From positions 558,001 through 622,000 of the forward strand of contig NW_020194677.1 of the NCBI RefSeq assembly GCF_002865645.1: a stretch of 64,000 nucleotides of DNA, written 5' to 3'. Of the stretch, positions 46,851 to 59,345 are shown in pieces (position 1 is the stretch's first letter; every line of letters starts with the position of its first letter). Under the pieces are notes generated by a model that ran no database searches, was not told the DNA's origin, and saw only the letters and a program-made list of their open reading frames with translations. Position numbers and translations under genes: made by a program. Source of the DNA: Hyaloscypha bicolor E. Its lineage: Eukaryota > Ascomycota > Leotiomycetes > Helotiales > Hyaloscyphaceae.

Positions 46851-49800
46851 ATTCTTAAAATTTTATTTATAATAAGAAATTTAGGAAATAAAATATTATA
46901 ATTCCGGAAGAGTCTAAAGCTCGAAAGGCTCGATTTAATAATAAAATCGAAGTAGTAATTAAAGAGTTTTAAAGGCATATATAAGATATATATTCCAGAG
47001 AAAGAATTCTATAAATTCGGGTATTATATAAATAGAAAAGATAATTTTCAAGAAAATAGTTTTAGGGCCGGAAAAAGTTACTTTTAAAGAATAATAGAAT
47101 TTAAATAAATAATTAATTAAATGGCTAACTATTTATTAATTAGTAAGAGCTAGATATTTCTCTATAGGCTACTAAATACTTTTATAAAATTAATAAATAG
47201 TTTTCTTTTTTAATATAAAATAGACTAGATTTGTTTTAGGCTACTAAATACTTTTAAAACTAATCTAAAATCTTTTCTAATCTATATATATAAACTAATT
47301 AGTATTAGTTTACTAGTAATATATAGTATTATTATATAATATATATAAAATATAGATATACTAAAATTAGTAAAGTAGTTAATATTTAGAAATAAGAATT
47401 ATAGTATTATAATATTAATATATAATTCCTAAATCTGCTAAGCCTAATAGAAACTAGTTACTAGTCGAGTTATTTATAGAATATAAGGTTATATAATTAT
47501 ATTTTATATTTCATATTTTATTATTTATATTCTATTATTTATATCTCGTATTTCGAGTCCCGTAACTATATATATAACTTCTAAAGAAATAGCTATACTA
47601 ATAATAAGTATCTAGAATTAAAGAAGTCGAGAAACGAGTATATTTTATAATAATTATATTTATTTATATTATAAAAAACAAAGTTCCTAAAACGAAAATA
47701 GTAATTAAGGTTATTATTAAAACAAGAAAAAGTAAATATAAAATCAGAATATTAATTAATTCGGGTATAAAAGCTAATTATATAAAAAGAAAACTAGTTT
47801 TAATATAAGTATTTTATTAATATTAAAAGCAATTCCCTTAATCTTACTAGAAAAAAAGAGAATTCATTTATATAGAAATTATATTCTTGAAATTATTACT
47901 AAAAAGATATTAAAGAACTAAAGAAAAGCCAATATATACTTTATATTATATAATTTCAATTTTAATTATATTAATATAATACTAGAATTTCTATAGCTTT
48001 ATTAATTTAATCTTTTAATTTCCTTTAGAAAAGTAATATAGAAATATTAGATTTAATTATAAAAAATTTAAGTTTTAGATACTAAAAAGTTTATTAAAAT
48101 AATAAAATATAAAATATATATTTTTCTATTAATTACCTATTTTATAATAAAGAGCTAAAGAATTACTATTATTATTATAAATAAAATAGTTTTATTTCTT
48201 AAAAAGTATTAGAATCTTTTTCAAGTATTTTCTATAAAGGCAATAAATATATTACCCGACTATTATATAATAAAATATTATATAAATCTGAAATTAGAAT
48301 TTTAATTATTATATAATTTTATATATATTTTATTAAAAAAAAGCTTAAAATTCTTTAGAAATATCTTAATACTAGCTTAAAAAATAAATAAAATCCGTTA
48401 TTTTACTAGTTTAGCTAATATTTTAATTATATTTATTTTAAAGAAAAAAGGCAGCTTATATTTATATATTAATTATTAGAATCTAAATAGAATTACTAAT
48501 AAAAACCAGATATTATTATTATTTACTAATAAAATAATAAATAGGCTTTATAAAATAAAGATATATATAATACTAGATTTAAAAAATATTTACTATTAAT
48601 TATAAATTCGGGAAAGTAATAAATAAAAAACAGTATTTCGAATATATTATAAATATTTTAAATATTATAGTATGCCTTTTAAACTCTCTAATAATTTAGT
48701 AATATTTCAAGTATATATTAATTATATACTAATAGGCCTTATAAATATTATTAATATAATTTATTTTAAAAATTCAGAATAATATATTCGAATAATTATA
48801 ATAATACTAGCTCTTTATAAACTTAATAAAATACGAGTTTAATATAGAAAAAATAAAGTTCTTGAAATTTATAATTAATTTAAATAATATAAAAATAGAA
48901 GCTAGCCAAATTATAGGTATTAAAAAATAACTAGTCCTAAAAAATAATATCCGGAAAATTCAAATATTTCTAGGCTTTATTAACTTTTATTAGAAATTTA
49001 TTTATAAATATTCCAGAATAATAAAAAGATTAACTAATTTATTAAAAACTAATAAAAAACTATAATATTACTTTAATTAGATAAATAAGGCAAATAAGGC
49101 TTTTAAGAAACTAAAAGTTATATTTATAATAATATTAATTCTTTATTATTTTAATTTAGTTTTAAAGATTTATATAGAAATAAATATTTCTCAATTTATA
49201 ATTATAAATATAATTTTCTAGGTTTTTAATAAAAGAATAAAAGCCCGGTAATACTTTATTACTTTTTATTTAAAGAAAATAATTATAATTAAAAATAGAT
49301 ATAAGATATATAATTCTAGACTTTTGGCTATTATTTTAATATTTTATATTTAGTAATATTATTTAGTATATATTTAATATATTATTATTATTAAAATACT
49401 TTATAATTAAGAGAAAATTAAATAACTAATAAATAAAATAAGTAAAGAAACTAGCTATTTTTAACTTTATTTTAGAATATTATTCGAGATATAATAATTT
49501 TATTAATAGGCTATTAAGAAAGCAAGACTTTATAATAAATATAAATAAAAATACTTTATTATGTATATTTTATAATAAACTATAGAATATAAAATAAAGA
49601 GCCTTATAAATAGTAATAATAGAATACTATATTATTTCTATAATATTATAATATAAGGCCTAAAAAAAGAAAATAAGTACTTTTTAATTAGTAAAATATT
49701 AAGAAATTCCGAAAAGGAAATCCGTTTTAATAATAAAATAATACTATTTAAGCTTATTATTAATATAGCTAGTTATAAATAATATATATTATAGATTCTA

Positions 49801-51300
49801 GCTATATAAATAACTAAATTCAAAATAATATATAAGAAAAGCAGAAAAATATTACTTAAATTATTATTATAATATTAAAGGCTTAATTCTTTAATATAAT
49901 ACTAGTAATATAAATAGTTTTTAAAGGAAATTTTTACTAAAGCTATTAAGATTTGGGAATTTAATATATCTGGGTTATTAAAATAATAAAATACTATTTA
50001 TATATTAAATAAATCGGGGTTTAAAAATTTTTTACTATAAGTAAACTATAATAATTTTATAAATAGATATTTTAGTATTAATAAAATATTAAATATTCTC
50101 TAAAGAAAATACTTCTAGTAAAATATAAAAAAGAATATAAAAGATTATATTAGAACTTATTTTATATATTAATAAACTAAAATAAAGAAATATTTATTAT
50201 ATAATATATTTAATTTATTTTCTATTTCCTTTAAACTATAATAAGAAATTACTATAGATTTTATTATAAAACTATTTCTTTCTAAATTTTATAGTAAGAT
50301 ATATAATTCTATATTTATTATTATTAATAAATATATAAAAATAATATAATATATTTCAATTACTAAGAAGATCTTGGGTTTTAAAATAATAAAATTATTT
50401 ATATATTATTAATATTTCTTTTTATGAAATATTATTCTTAATATATAGTTTAATACTTTTATTTAAAGGTTTAGTAATAGCTAAATATAGTATTTTATTT
50501 ATAAATTAATAAATAAATAGAAATTCTAAATTAAATTCTAGAATACTATTTAAAATATTATATTAATTACTAGTAAAATAATTAAATAATAAAGATTGCT
50601 TTTATAAGGTTTATATATTTAATAATAAAAATATCTTTATTTTATATATTATATAAATTTTATTTTAGTATTAAACTATATATTAAGAATAATATTTCAT
50701 AAAAAGAAATATTAATAATATAAAAAAGAATATAAAGAATTTAAATAAAACAAGAGATATTAGAAAAGTAATAATAAGAAATAATAAATATATAAAAAAT
50801 ATATTAATATAGAATTTAAAGTATATAATAAAGTTATATTTTATATAAAGAATATTTAATAATAATATTTTAATATAAAGCTAGTAAATAAATATCTCGG
50901 TTTCTTTAAAGTTTTAGAAGTTATAGAAATATATAAATAAGTATATTACTTGAAATTATTACTATTATATTAAATCTATAATATTTTCTATATTTCTCTT
51001 TTAAAACTATAATATTTACAAGCTAGTATTATAATAAAACCAAAAATAGTCGAGATTAAAAATAAAGAAGAATTTGAAATAGAATTTATTATAGCTTATA
51101 AAAAAGGCAAAAAAAGAAAAAAATATCTCATTTATTAAAAGAGCTATTTATTAGTAAATAATATATAAGAATTATTAAATAATCGGGAAAATATAGCTCA
51201 AGAATTATTAAAATATTTAGAAATAAATAATATTATAATATTATTAGCTAAATAAAAATATAAAAAATAAATACTTTTATTAAAAGATTATTAAAAATAT
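46850..51300 (+). mobile_element. Gypsy-C: chromodomain-type Ty3/gypsy remains, RIP-degraded
   Basis: Plus-strand order: gag-like frame, protease (ILINSGIKANYIKRKL near 47,748-47,800, for a DSGA-type active site), RT (TVFRIYYKYFKYYSMPFKLS, then IIYFKNSE in place of a YLDDS-type site, about 48,600-48,790), RNase H and integrase remains to about 51,000, and a C-terminal chromodomain (about 51,070-51,240; EFEIEFIIAYKKGKK, YLIY-KSYLL, NIAQELLKYLE). In chromoviruses the chromodomain directs integration toward modified chromatin. No LTRs were found at either end. It differs from gypsy-A, gypsy-B and the giant element. Confidence 0.75.
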
Positions 51301-51996
51301 TATATATTTTATTTTTAAAAAAACCATATAAAAATTATTAAAAACTTTAATTTCTATATCTTATAAATATTTTACTCTTATAATTATTTTTATCTATTAT
51401 TATTATTCTTCTTCTTATTAGTATTATTCTTATTAGTATTATTCTTATTAGTATTATTAAGATTTTTTCGAGAAATAAATAATAATTAGCTTAAAAAACT
51501 ATTAGCTATTAATAAAAAGTAAAAAGGAAATAAGCTTATTTAATACTAAAAAATATTAATTATATCTTTAAAAATACTTTATATTTATATTAAGCAAATA
51601 AGAATTACTTAACTTATATTTTAAATTATTAAAAGAATCCGCTAGCCTCAAATAATATCTTTAATATAAAAAATATATAAAGCTTAATATATAAAAAGAA
51701 AAGAAATAGCCTTTTCTTATTCGGGCAAAGAATAAATTTTTTTTTTATATATATTTATAGCTTAAAAAAGGCAATTTAATTATATTATATATATTTAAAA
51801 AGCCTTAAATAATATTAGAATAGGAAATAAGAAAGGAAATTATAATTTATAGAATTATATTTCTTATTTTTAAAGTAATAATAATTATATATTAGGTAAT
51901 TATTATTTTTAATATAAATAAAATCGGAAATCTTAGTAATATTCTTAAAATATTAAAAATAATAAAGGCAAATTAAGGCTATAAAAATATTAGCTA
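51301..51996. other. AT-rich stretch with short tandem repeat, no gene
   Basis: Three to four copies of a 15-bp unit (ATTCTTATTAGTATT) lie at about 51,410-51,460. The rest is featureless. It may include the 3' end of gypsy-C. Confidence 0.6.
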
Positions 51997-53290
51997 TATT
52001 ATAAATATAAGATCTAGAGTTTAAAAAGCAGAATTAGATTATTTTAATTTTAATAATTTAAAGCTAAAAAAGAGAAAACTAGAATATAAAAAGCTATAAG
52101 GAAATATATATATCTTATAATATATTAATTTATAAGAAATTTAGCTTTTTAAATATCTTTAATATATTTTAAATATATTTCCTTAGTAAGGCGGCTATAT
52201 TATATATATCTAAAAAAAAATAATAGAATATAAGTAACTAGATATAAGTAATAGTTAAGTAATTATATTAGCTAATTTATAATATATTTTTTTCTTTAAA
52301 ATAAGCTTATTCCCGAACTTTAAAAGTTTCTATTAAATTTCTCAAGTTATAGGTTATATATTAAAGGCTAGGGGCCTTTTATATATAACTTAAAGAATAT
52401 CTATTTATATTATATAACTCCGGTAATATATTATTCTTAATATAATTTAATTAATAAGAAAGGTTCTAGGGTAATTCTAGTTATTCGGGAATTTAATTAT
52501 AGAAGCTTTAAAGAGCTAAAATACCATTACTTAATAAGAACATAAAATATTATTTTAGATCTAAATTTTATTCTTTTTATTAAACTCGATATTTAAGCTT
52601 TTTATAAAATAGCTTTATTACTAATACTTTTTAAACTTTATATTTTTCTAGTATTTAGTAATAATTTATATCTTATTTTCTACTTTAAAGTTTATTAGTT
52701 AGTAATATTTATTAGCTTAAATAATATAATATTCTTATATTTATATTATGTTTTTTTATATCTTTTACTATAATTTATAAAACCATATTATTAGGGCCTT
52801 TGCCTCTTATTTATTTAGTTCTTTTTTTAGGATATTTAATTATACTTGAGTTTTTTAGTTAAATAATATTTGCGGTTTATAATTCTTTTTTATAAGAAAT
52901 AGAAATTAGCCTATAGTCTCGAAAAATTAGAACTATTTACTAATAATTAGTTATTATTATTTATTTATTTTAATTATTCTAGTAATAGTTTATATAGAAA
53001 TATAGCTATTAGTTAAAATACTAGTTAATAATCTTTATTTAGCTATTAGTTTAAGGATAATTAGTAATTAATAACTTGAACTTTATATTAATATATTTAT
53101 AGAACTTACTCTAAAAATCTAATATAAATTAGAAGCCTTAATTAAATATTATTATTTTCGGAATACTAATTTAATAAATTATATAAATAAGAAATAGAAA
53201 TATTAATTTTTTAGCTATAACTATATTTTAAACGAGAATTATAATAGAATACTTGCCTAAATAATTAATAAAGATTACTATTATTACAGT
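51997..53290 (-). mobile_element. Gypsy-A fragment: 3' LTR and part of integrase
   Basis: The LTR at about 51,997-52,284 and the following internal sequence align with 12,153-13,690 of the complete copy, including the palindrome at 52,352-52,390 (12,541-12,575 in the intact copy). Homology stops near 53,290, where another LTR begins, so it is probably split by gypsy-B with its remainder beyond the window. Confidence 0.8.
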
Positions 53291-56200
53291 TATTATAATA
53301 TATAATACTAGTAGGAATTAGACTAGAATTAGCTAGATATATAAAATCGAAGTCAGGAAGTATAAATCGAGGTTATATATTACGAGCTTAAGCTAGTATA
53401 TAGGCCCGTATATAGCTTGTAATTATTTAGATCCGAGGCTCTTTTAAGATTCGTTTCTTTCTTTAACTTTAAATTATTAGAATAGAAATAATTTAATCTT
53501 GCCTTTTAGGCCCTAGATTTTATACTTATAATATAATTTAAAGCTTAACTACTTCTTAATTCTATAGAGAATTTAAATAATACTTATTTAATCGGTTTTT
53601 AATAAGTATAAATACAATATACTATAGCTACTCTTATACTAGTTAACTAATATTAGAATAAAAGAAAGTTCTAGAATAATTAGACAAGAAAGCCTTAAAC
53701 CGGCCAGGCAAGTAAATAAGCTAGTAACCTTACTATTAAAGAAAATATAAAAAAGCAAGTTCCGGAATAATTAGGCAAATCAGAAAAAGCTATAGTATAA
53801 GATACTACTAGTATATTACTAGAAGATAAACTAGAGTCTCTTATTAAGTCTTCTAAAAGATCTAAATATTTTATTAATATTTATAATAAAAGAAATACTT
53901 TCTTTTAGAAAATAAAGGGAAAAAAGGGATCTATTCTATTAAAGGCAAAGTTTTAAGAGTTATTCCGGAATTTAGAAGCTTTATATAAAAAGATTATTAA
54001 GCTAATTCTAAAGATATATAATATTCTCGCCTATAGCAAGAATTATTATAATTAACTAAGAGAAACCAAGCAAATTATATAAAAGAATAAAGCTATTATT
54101 AAGAAGCTTATTATATAGCCTATTAGAATAACCGGTTTCTTTATTTTAGAAAAGAGATATTTAATTAAACTTTCTAATTCTTCTATTTTCAAAAATATAA
54201 CTAAAAATAATATTACCTTTAATAATTAGTTAATTCAGATTAAGAATAAGCTCTATAGTAACTCTAATATTTACTAAATAGAGAACCTTAAAATTATTTA
54301 TATATTCGGCTATATAGGTAATTATATTCTTATATTAATTTTTCTTTACCTGAATTAAAATAATTAATATATATATAAGACTATTAGAAAACTATATATC
54401 TATCTAAAAGAGCTATATAGTAACCCGAATAAGAAATATAATACTCGGCAAGTATTTAAGAAACTATTTATAAAAAAAAGCCAGATCTTTTAAAAGTTCT
54501 ATATTTTATTTCTAAAATATATAATAAACGGAAATATTAACTTATAGAACCTGAAAAATAACTTGAATAATAAGCTTATCTAGAAGATCTAAAAGACTAT
54601 AATTATATATTATAATAATCCGGCTATTTATACTATAAAGTTTATATAATACTATATTATAAATAATTAGTAAATCCGAGCTTATTATAAAAAAAAGACT
54701 AGATATTTAAAAAAGCTAATAAAGATATAAATAAGTTAAGCTTAGAAGGTGCCTCTTATATAAAGCTTATTCTTAAAACCCTAGTAATAGATAAGCCTAT
54801 ACCCTAAAGTCCGGATCTTTTAATCTTAAATACTATAACTATAATAGATTTAATTATATATCTAGAAACTATTAAAAGCCTAAAATAAAGTATATAAAGC
54901 AAGTTCTAGTAACTAAGCTAGCGGTATTTACTATAAATAAGCTATTCGAGGATATAGAATTAGAAAATAATAACCCCTAAAGAAAGTCTTCTTTTTAGGG
55001 CCATATTATATTAATATATTAGAAATTAATTTAAGCTAGCTATTCGGAAATAATATATTTATATTTCCTTATATAATTAATAATAATAAATTAGATATTA
55101 AAACTTCTTCTTTTATTAATACTAAAGCAAATAGATATACTTTTATTAATTTCAAATTTATAAAAATAATTAGATAATTTCTAAATATTAAGCCTACTTA
55201 ATTATTATTATCTTATAATATAAGAGAATTTAATAATAAATAGGCTATATCTATTATTTACTATATTAAGCTTATACTTTTAATTAATAAACGAAAAGTT
55301 CTAATATCTATATTAGTTATAGAGCTAGGCAAATATAATATAATTTTGGAATAATAATAGTTTATAAATACTAGTATCTTAATTAATTATAAGAATAGAA
55401 GATTAATCTGGCTAGATAATTAGCCTAGAAAGAAAAATTAAGATAAGATTCTAATTATTACTTATAAGAACTTGAAATCTGAAAAGAATAACTAGTACTA
55501 AAAAGATATAAATAAAAGAGATATAGCTATAGCTATAAATAAGTTCTAGAAATCTTAGATTATAAAAAGAAAACCTTTTAATTCTTTTTATAAGCCCGGT
55601 TTAGGAAGCTATATATAGTAAAAGAATTAAGCTCGATTTTATAGAGAAATACAAATAGCTTTAGGAAATATAGAAGTTTCTTTTAAGCTAAAGATAGAGA
55701 TATTAAAACTATACTATTTAAAGAAAAGCTATAAAAGCTAGTTAAGGCCTATAATTAATATTATAGGTATCTTGCCGGCTACTTTTTAGATAAATCTATA
55801 GAAGAAAAAGAATCTTTTTTTTATAATATTATTTTTTGAGATTAATAAAGAGCTAGAATTATAATAAAAGAATAAGTTTATTTCAGATAAGTAATAGCTA
55901 GAAGAAACGGAGCTATAATAGCTAGTAAGAGTCTTACTAGAAAAGTTTAAGAACTTTATAAATATCTTTTTAAAAAAAGTATTAAATATTTTATTTCCGT
56001 ATTAGCTATATAACTATAAGATTTAGATTAATAATTCTAAAGGCCCGGAAAGCCTAAAGTATTTCCTGCTTTATTAATAATTAATTTATAAGCTATAGGA
56101 GATTAAGTATTTCCTTAAAAAAAAACCTCTAATAGGGCTTTATTAAACTAAGCTAATTTCCTTTTATATTTCTAATTCTTTTTATAAAAAAGGCTAATAG

Positions 56201-56296
56201 AGCTCTATAATTCTATATTAACTATTATAAGCTAAATAATTTAATATAAAAGAATTACTATTCTTTTTTATTTATTTATAAAACCCTTATATAGTA
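53291..56296 (+). mobile_element. Gypsy-B: 5' part (LTR, gag, protease, start of RT), interrupted by giant copy 4
   Basis: A GC-richer LTR-like block lies at about 53,291-53,535, then a gag frame (about 53,650-54,900), a protease with SSFINTKANRYTFINF for a DTGA-type site (near 55,100) and a downstream YNIILE-QQFINTSILINY block, then the RT start (about 56,000-56,290; PILFIKKANRAL-FYINY, LNNLI-KNYYS), which stops at the LTR edge of giant copy 4. The RT is cut before its catalytic block. Only the left half of the target duplication (TAGTA, 56,292-56,296) is in the window. Confidence 0.78.
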
Positions 56297-56597
56297 TGAA
56301 AGAGAAACTATAATAAGACAAAAACCTATATAAAGTATACCAGAGCACAAAACGTAACTTAATAGTAAAATAATAAATTAAAAGCATAAATAGTAAAGTA
56401 TAAATAGTATATAGTATATAAAAGCTTAATTAATTAAATACTTATAAAGGATTATTTTCTAAGTCTATAGAAAAACCAGCTTTCTTATATAATTTTCGCA
56501 AGTTATATATAAAAGGCCGCAGCCTTTACTATATAACCTAAATCTCAAAACCGCCAAAATAATATAATTTTTAACGAGTATAGCCTGCTATATTATA
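56297..56597 (-). repeat. 3' LTR of giant element copy 4
   Basis: 301 bp. The outer edge is TG on the plus strand (TGAAAGAGAAAC), which gives the canonical CA end of the LTR. The palindrome is at 56,501-56,538. Confidence 0.85.
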
Positions 56598-56609
56598 TCC
56601 GATTTCCTA

Positions 56610-59345
56610 TTTATTTATACTTATTCCCTAAATACCAAAAATAATAGAAAAATCCTACTTAGAGTCCGAAATAATAAAATAATTAGAATCCTCCTTTATT
56701 AGCTAATCTAATTTCTTCTCTATATACCTAAAATAAGACTTATTACTCTTAAATAGTCTTATTTCATATTCCCGAACTTACTTAAAAGTAATCCGAACCC
56801 GCTTAATTATATTCTTATACCAAATCCAATATAGTTCTTTATATTTATTAGCATTTGCCTTTAACTATTACTTAATTTCCGCCTTTATTACAGGATATTA
56901 AGGAGGCTTATTATAGCAAATTATATCATAAATCGCACTAATATACTCTAAATAGATAATTTCTTTAAATTTCGTATTATCTATAGTATTCTTAAATTAA
57001 TTTTTGGTAGAAGAGGAAAGCTCTAGATAAGAAGCTTTAATAACCTTATAGAAGACTCTATTTTTATATATTCTATCCTTAATAGTAACTAGACTTATTA
57101 GAACTATAATAAAAGGCCTATTAAATAGTAAATTATTATTAAGTTATTCTTTAACTTATATATTATTCGAGAATTAATACTTTCTTATAATTCCAGACTT
57201 ATAGATTACCTAGCTAAAGGTATTTATTTGTCTAGTTATATAGACTATACTCGAAGTCTTTTCTCTTACTACCTTTAGTAAATACTTGCTTAATTCCTTA
57301 GCTACTTCTAGCTTAAATTTATTAGAAATAAAGAAGTAATTAATATTTTTAAAGAACTTCTTACTAAAGATAGTAGCCTTTTTATAGTCTATAAGGAAAA
57401 TATAGCCAATATTCTAATACTCTTTACTAAGATAGAATTTACTACTTAAAGCTTTAGTAATAGCCAGATCTTTAGTATTACCTTTATACTAATTATAATT
57501 AATATTTCCAGAAATAAAGTATTAGGCTAGCTAAAAGTAAGTAACTAAATAAATAGGATACTTATTTAATGCCTTATAGAATCCGAGCCATATTAATAGA
57601 TCTATTATTAAAAGTTAAAAGGCTAAGGTAAAGTAGTTATTACTAAGATCTCTATACTTTAATATATTATCTTTCCGGAAGTAGAACTATAGTATCTCTA
57701 TTTCCTCTATTAAGAGTTCTCGAATACTAAGCTTCTTAATCTATTTCAGGTGATTTTTCTTATAAATATAGCTATTTATACCCAGATTAGTAGTACTAGA
57801 CTCAGGAATAGAAACTATAGTAATAAATTAAAGCTATAGATTAGGACGGAATTAATTAGAAATATAGTACTTGCATTTATACTTCTTAATTTCCTGGATC
57901 TTAAAGAAGAAATCCCGTATCTCCTTATTTACCCAAATAACGGAAATATATTTCTTGCCTTTAATAACTTTATAGATCTTAGTAATTAGCTTTAGAGCGT
58001 CCTTAATTTCTCGTATATTAATAGAGAGAGCATTAGTAAGCTGCCAAATATATACTATATAGGGAGCTTTAAGGAATTTATTAGTAACTCTATAGTATTC
58101 TCGCTTATAAATAGGTCCCAAAATACTACTATATATTTTCTTAAAAGTATACTCATCTTATTAAGCAAGTATTAATTTCTATTTAGCTAGTATTTTGCAG
58201 ATATACTTAATACTACTATTAAGTTCTCCGGACTTAATATTCTTAGTCTTCTACTTCTTAGTTCTGGATATAGTTAAAGGAGTCTTTCTAGACAGTATCT
58301 TTTTCTTTAGAGTAAAGAGTTCCTCTTTACTTTCCTCTATTTTACTAACCTTGCACTTAGTCTAGTACTCAGATCTCCGCTATTTATTAGAAGTCTTAGG
58401 CTTAGCTTACTCTCTATTCTTATTAGGTTCTTCTTATCTAATTATACTAGTTTTACTAGTCTTACTAGTTTTACTAGCTTTCTTACCAGGCTTTATTAAA
58501 TTAGCTTTATTTTTCTTAGCTAGATCTAGTTAAGCCAAAGCTGAAATTATAATAGAAGCCTATTCTTTAGACTTATCTCGGAAAGTAGGAAAAGGCTTAT
58601 TATTATAAGCTCCCTTAATTAGAATTCCGAAAGTATTAAAAGTATATTATCTAGCTTTGAAATTATTAGCTAATAGTGGCTTAAACTCTAATTCTCCAGG
58701 TTCCGAAATAGCTTTAATATACTTAAGTACCTTAGTAATATCTAATTTAGTAAATATACTAGTATTCTAATACTTCTTATCCTTAATATACTCTAAAGTG
58801 GCTTCGTTAATTAACTAAATAGCTTCGCGTACTAAAGCTTTTATCTTAAAAAGAAAGTATAACTTCTTATAGATGTTTTTACTAAGGTTATTATAGATAT
58901 TATTAATATATTAGCCAAAGGCTTTGCTATATAGTATAATTTTATTCTGACTCTTGGTTTCCAGACCGTTTATTATAGTCTTAATCTTATTAAGCTTCTC
59001 TTATTTATCTTTAGAAATGCCTTTAATAATATTCTCGAATTCCCTATTATTGGCTTAGTAGTTCTTTAGCTCCTCCTTAGTTAATTCCAGTCTAGTTCCG
59101 TCTCTAATAAAGGTTTTCTACTTTAAGAGCTTATTATATATACCGCTTAGCTTATCTAGAACATTCGTATTAAATTCGGTAATTACAGCTATTTTTTCTA
59201 GTATTAGTAGGCCTTTTATAACTATCCAAGCTTCTTTAATACTCTAAACTTTAATACTATTAATTTATAGGCTTTTAATAATATTACGGCTTATAAGAAC
59301 TAGCTACTATACTTTACTAGCTTAAGAAATCTATACTTTAGCCAT
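56610..59345 (-). pseudogene. ORF2 of giant copy 4, best preserved copy, unknown function
   Basis: ATG at 59,345-59,343 on the minus strand (MAKV-ISQASKV), about 910 codons to near the purine tract before the LTR. This copy gives the clearest view: LTKEELKNY-ANNREFENI, IKPGKKASKTSKTSKTS, a Lys-rich tract, then the clean block 58,121-57,852 (GPIYKREYYRVTNKFLKAP through ISVIWVNKEIRDFFFKI), and AITKALSSKFYLSKEY near 57,490. Scattered TAG and TAA fit Gln or Trp losses. No similarity to gag, env or transposases is recognised. Its presence in four element copies argues that it is part of the element. Confidence 0.72.

Noticed and set aside
57852..58121. Apparent independent 89-codon gene on the minus strand
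   Set aside because: Frames on both sides align with ORF2 of the other copies. It is only the longest stop-free stretch of that ORF.
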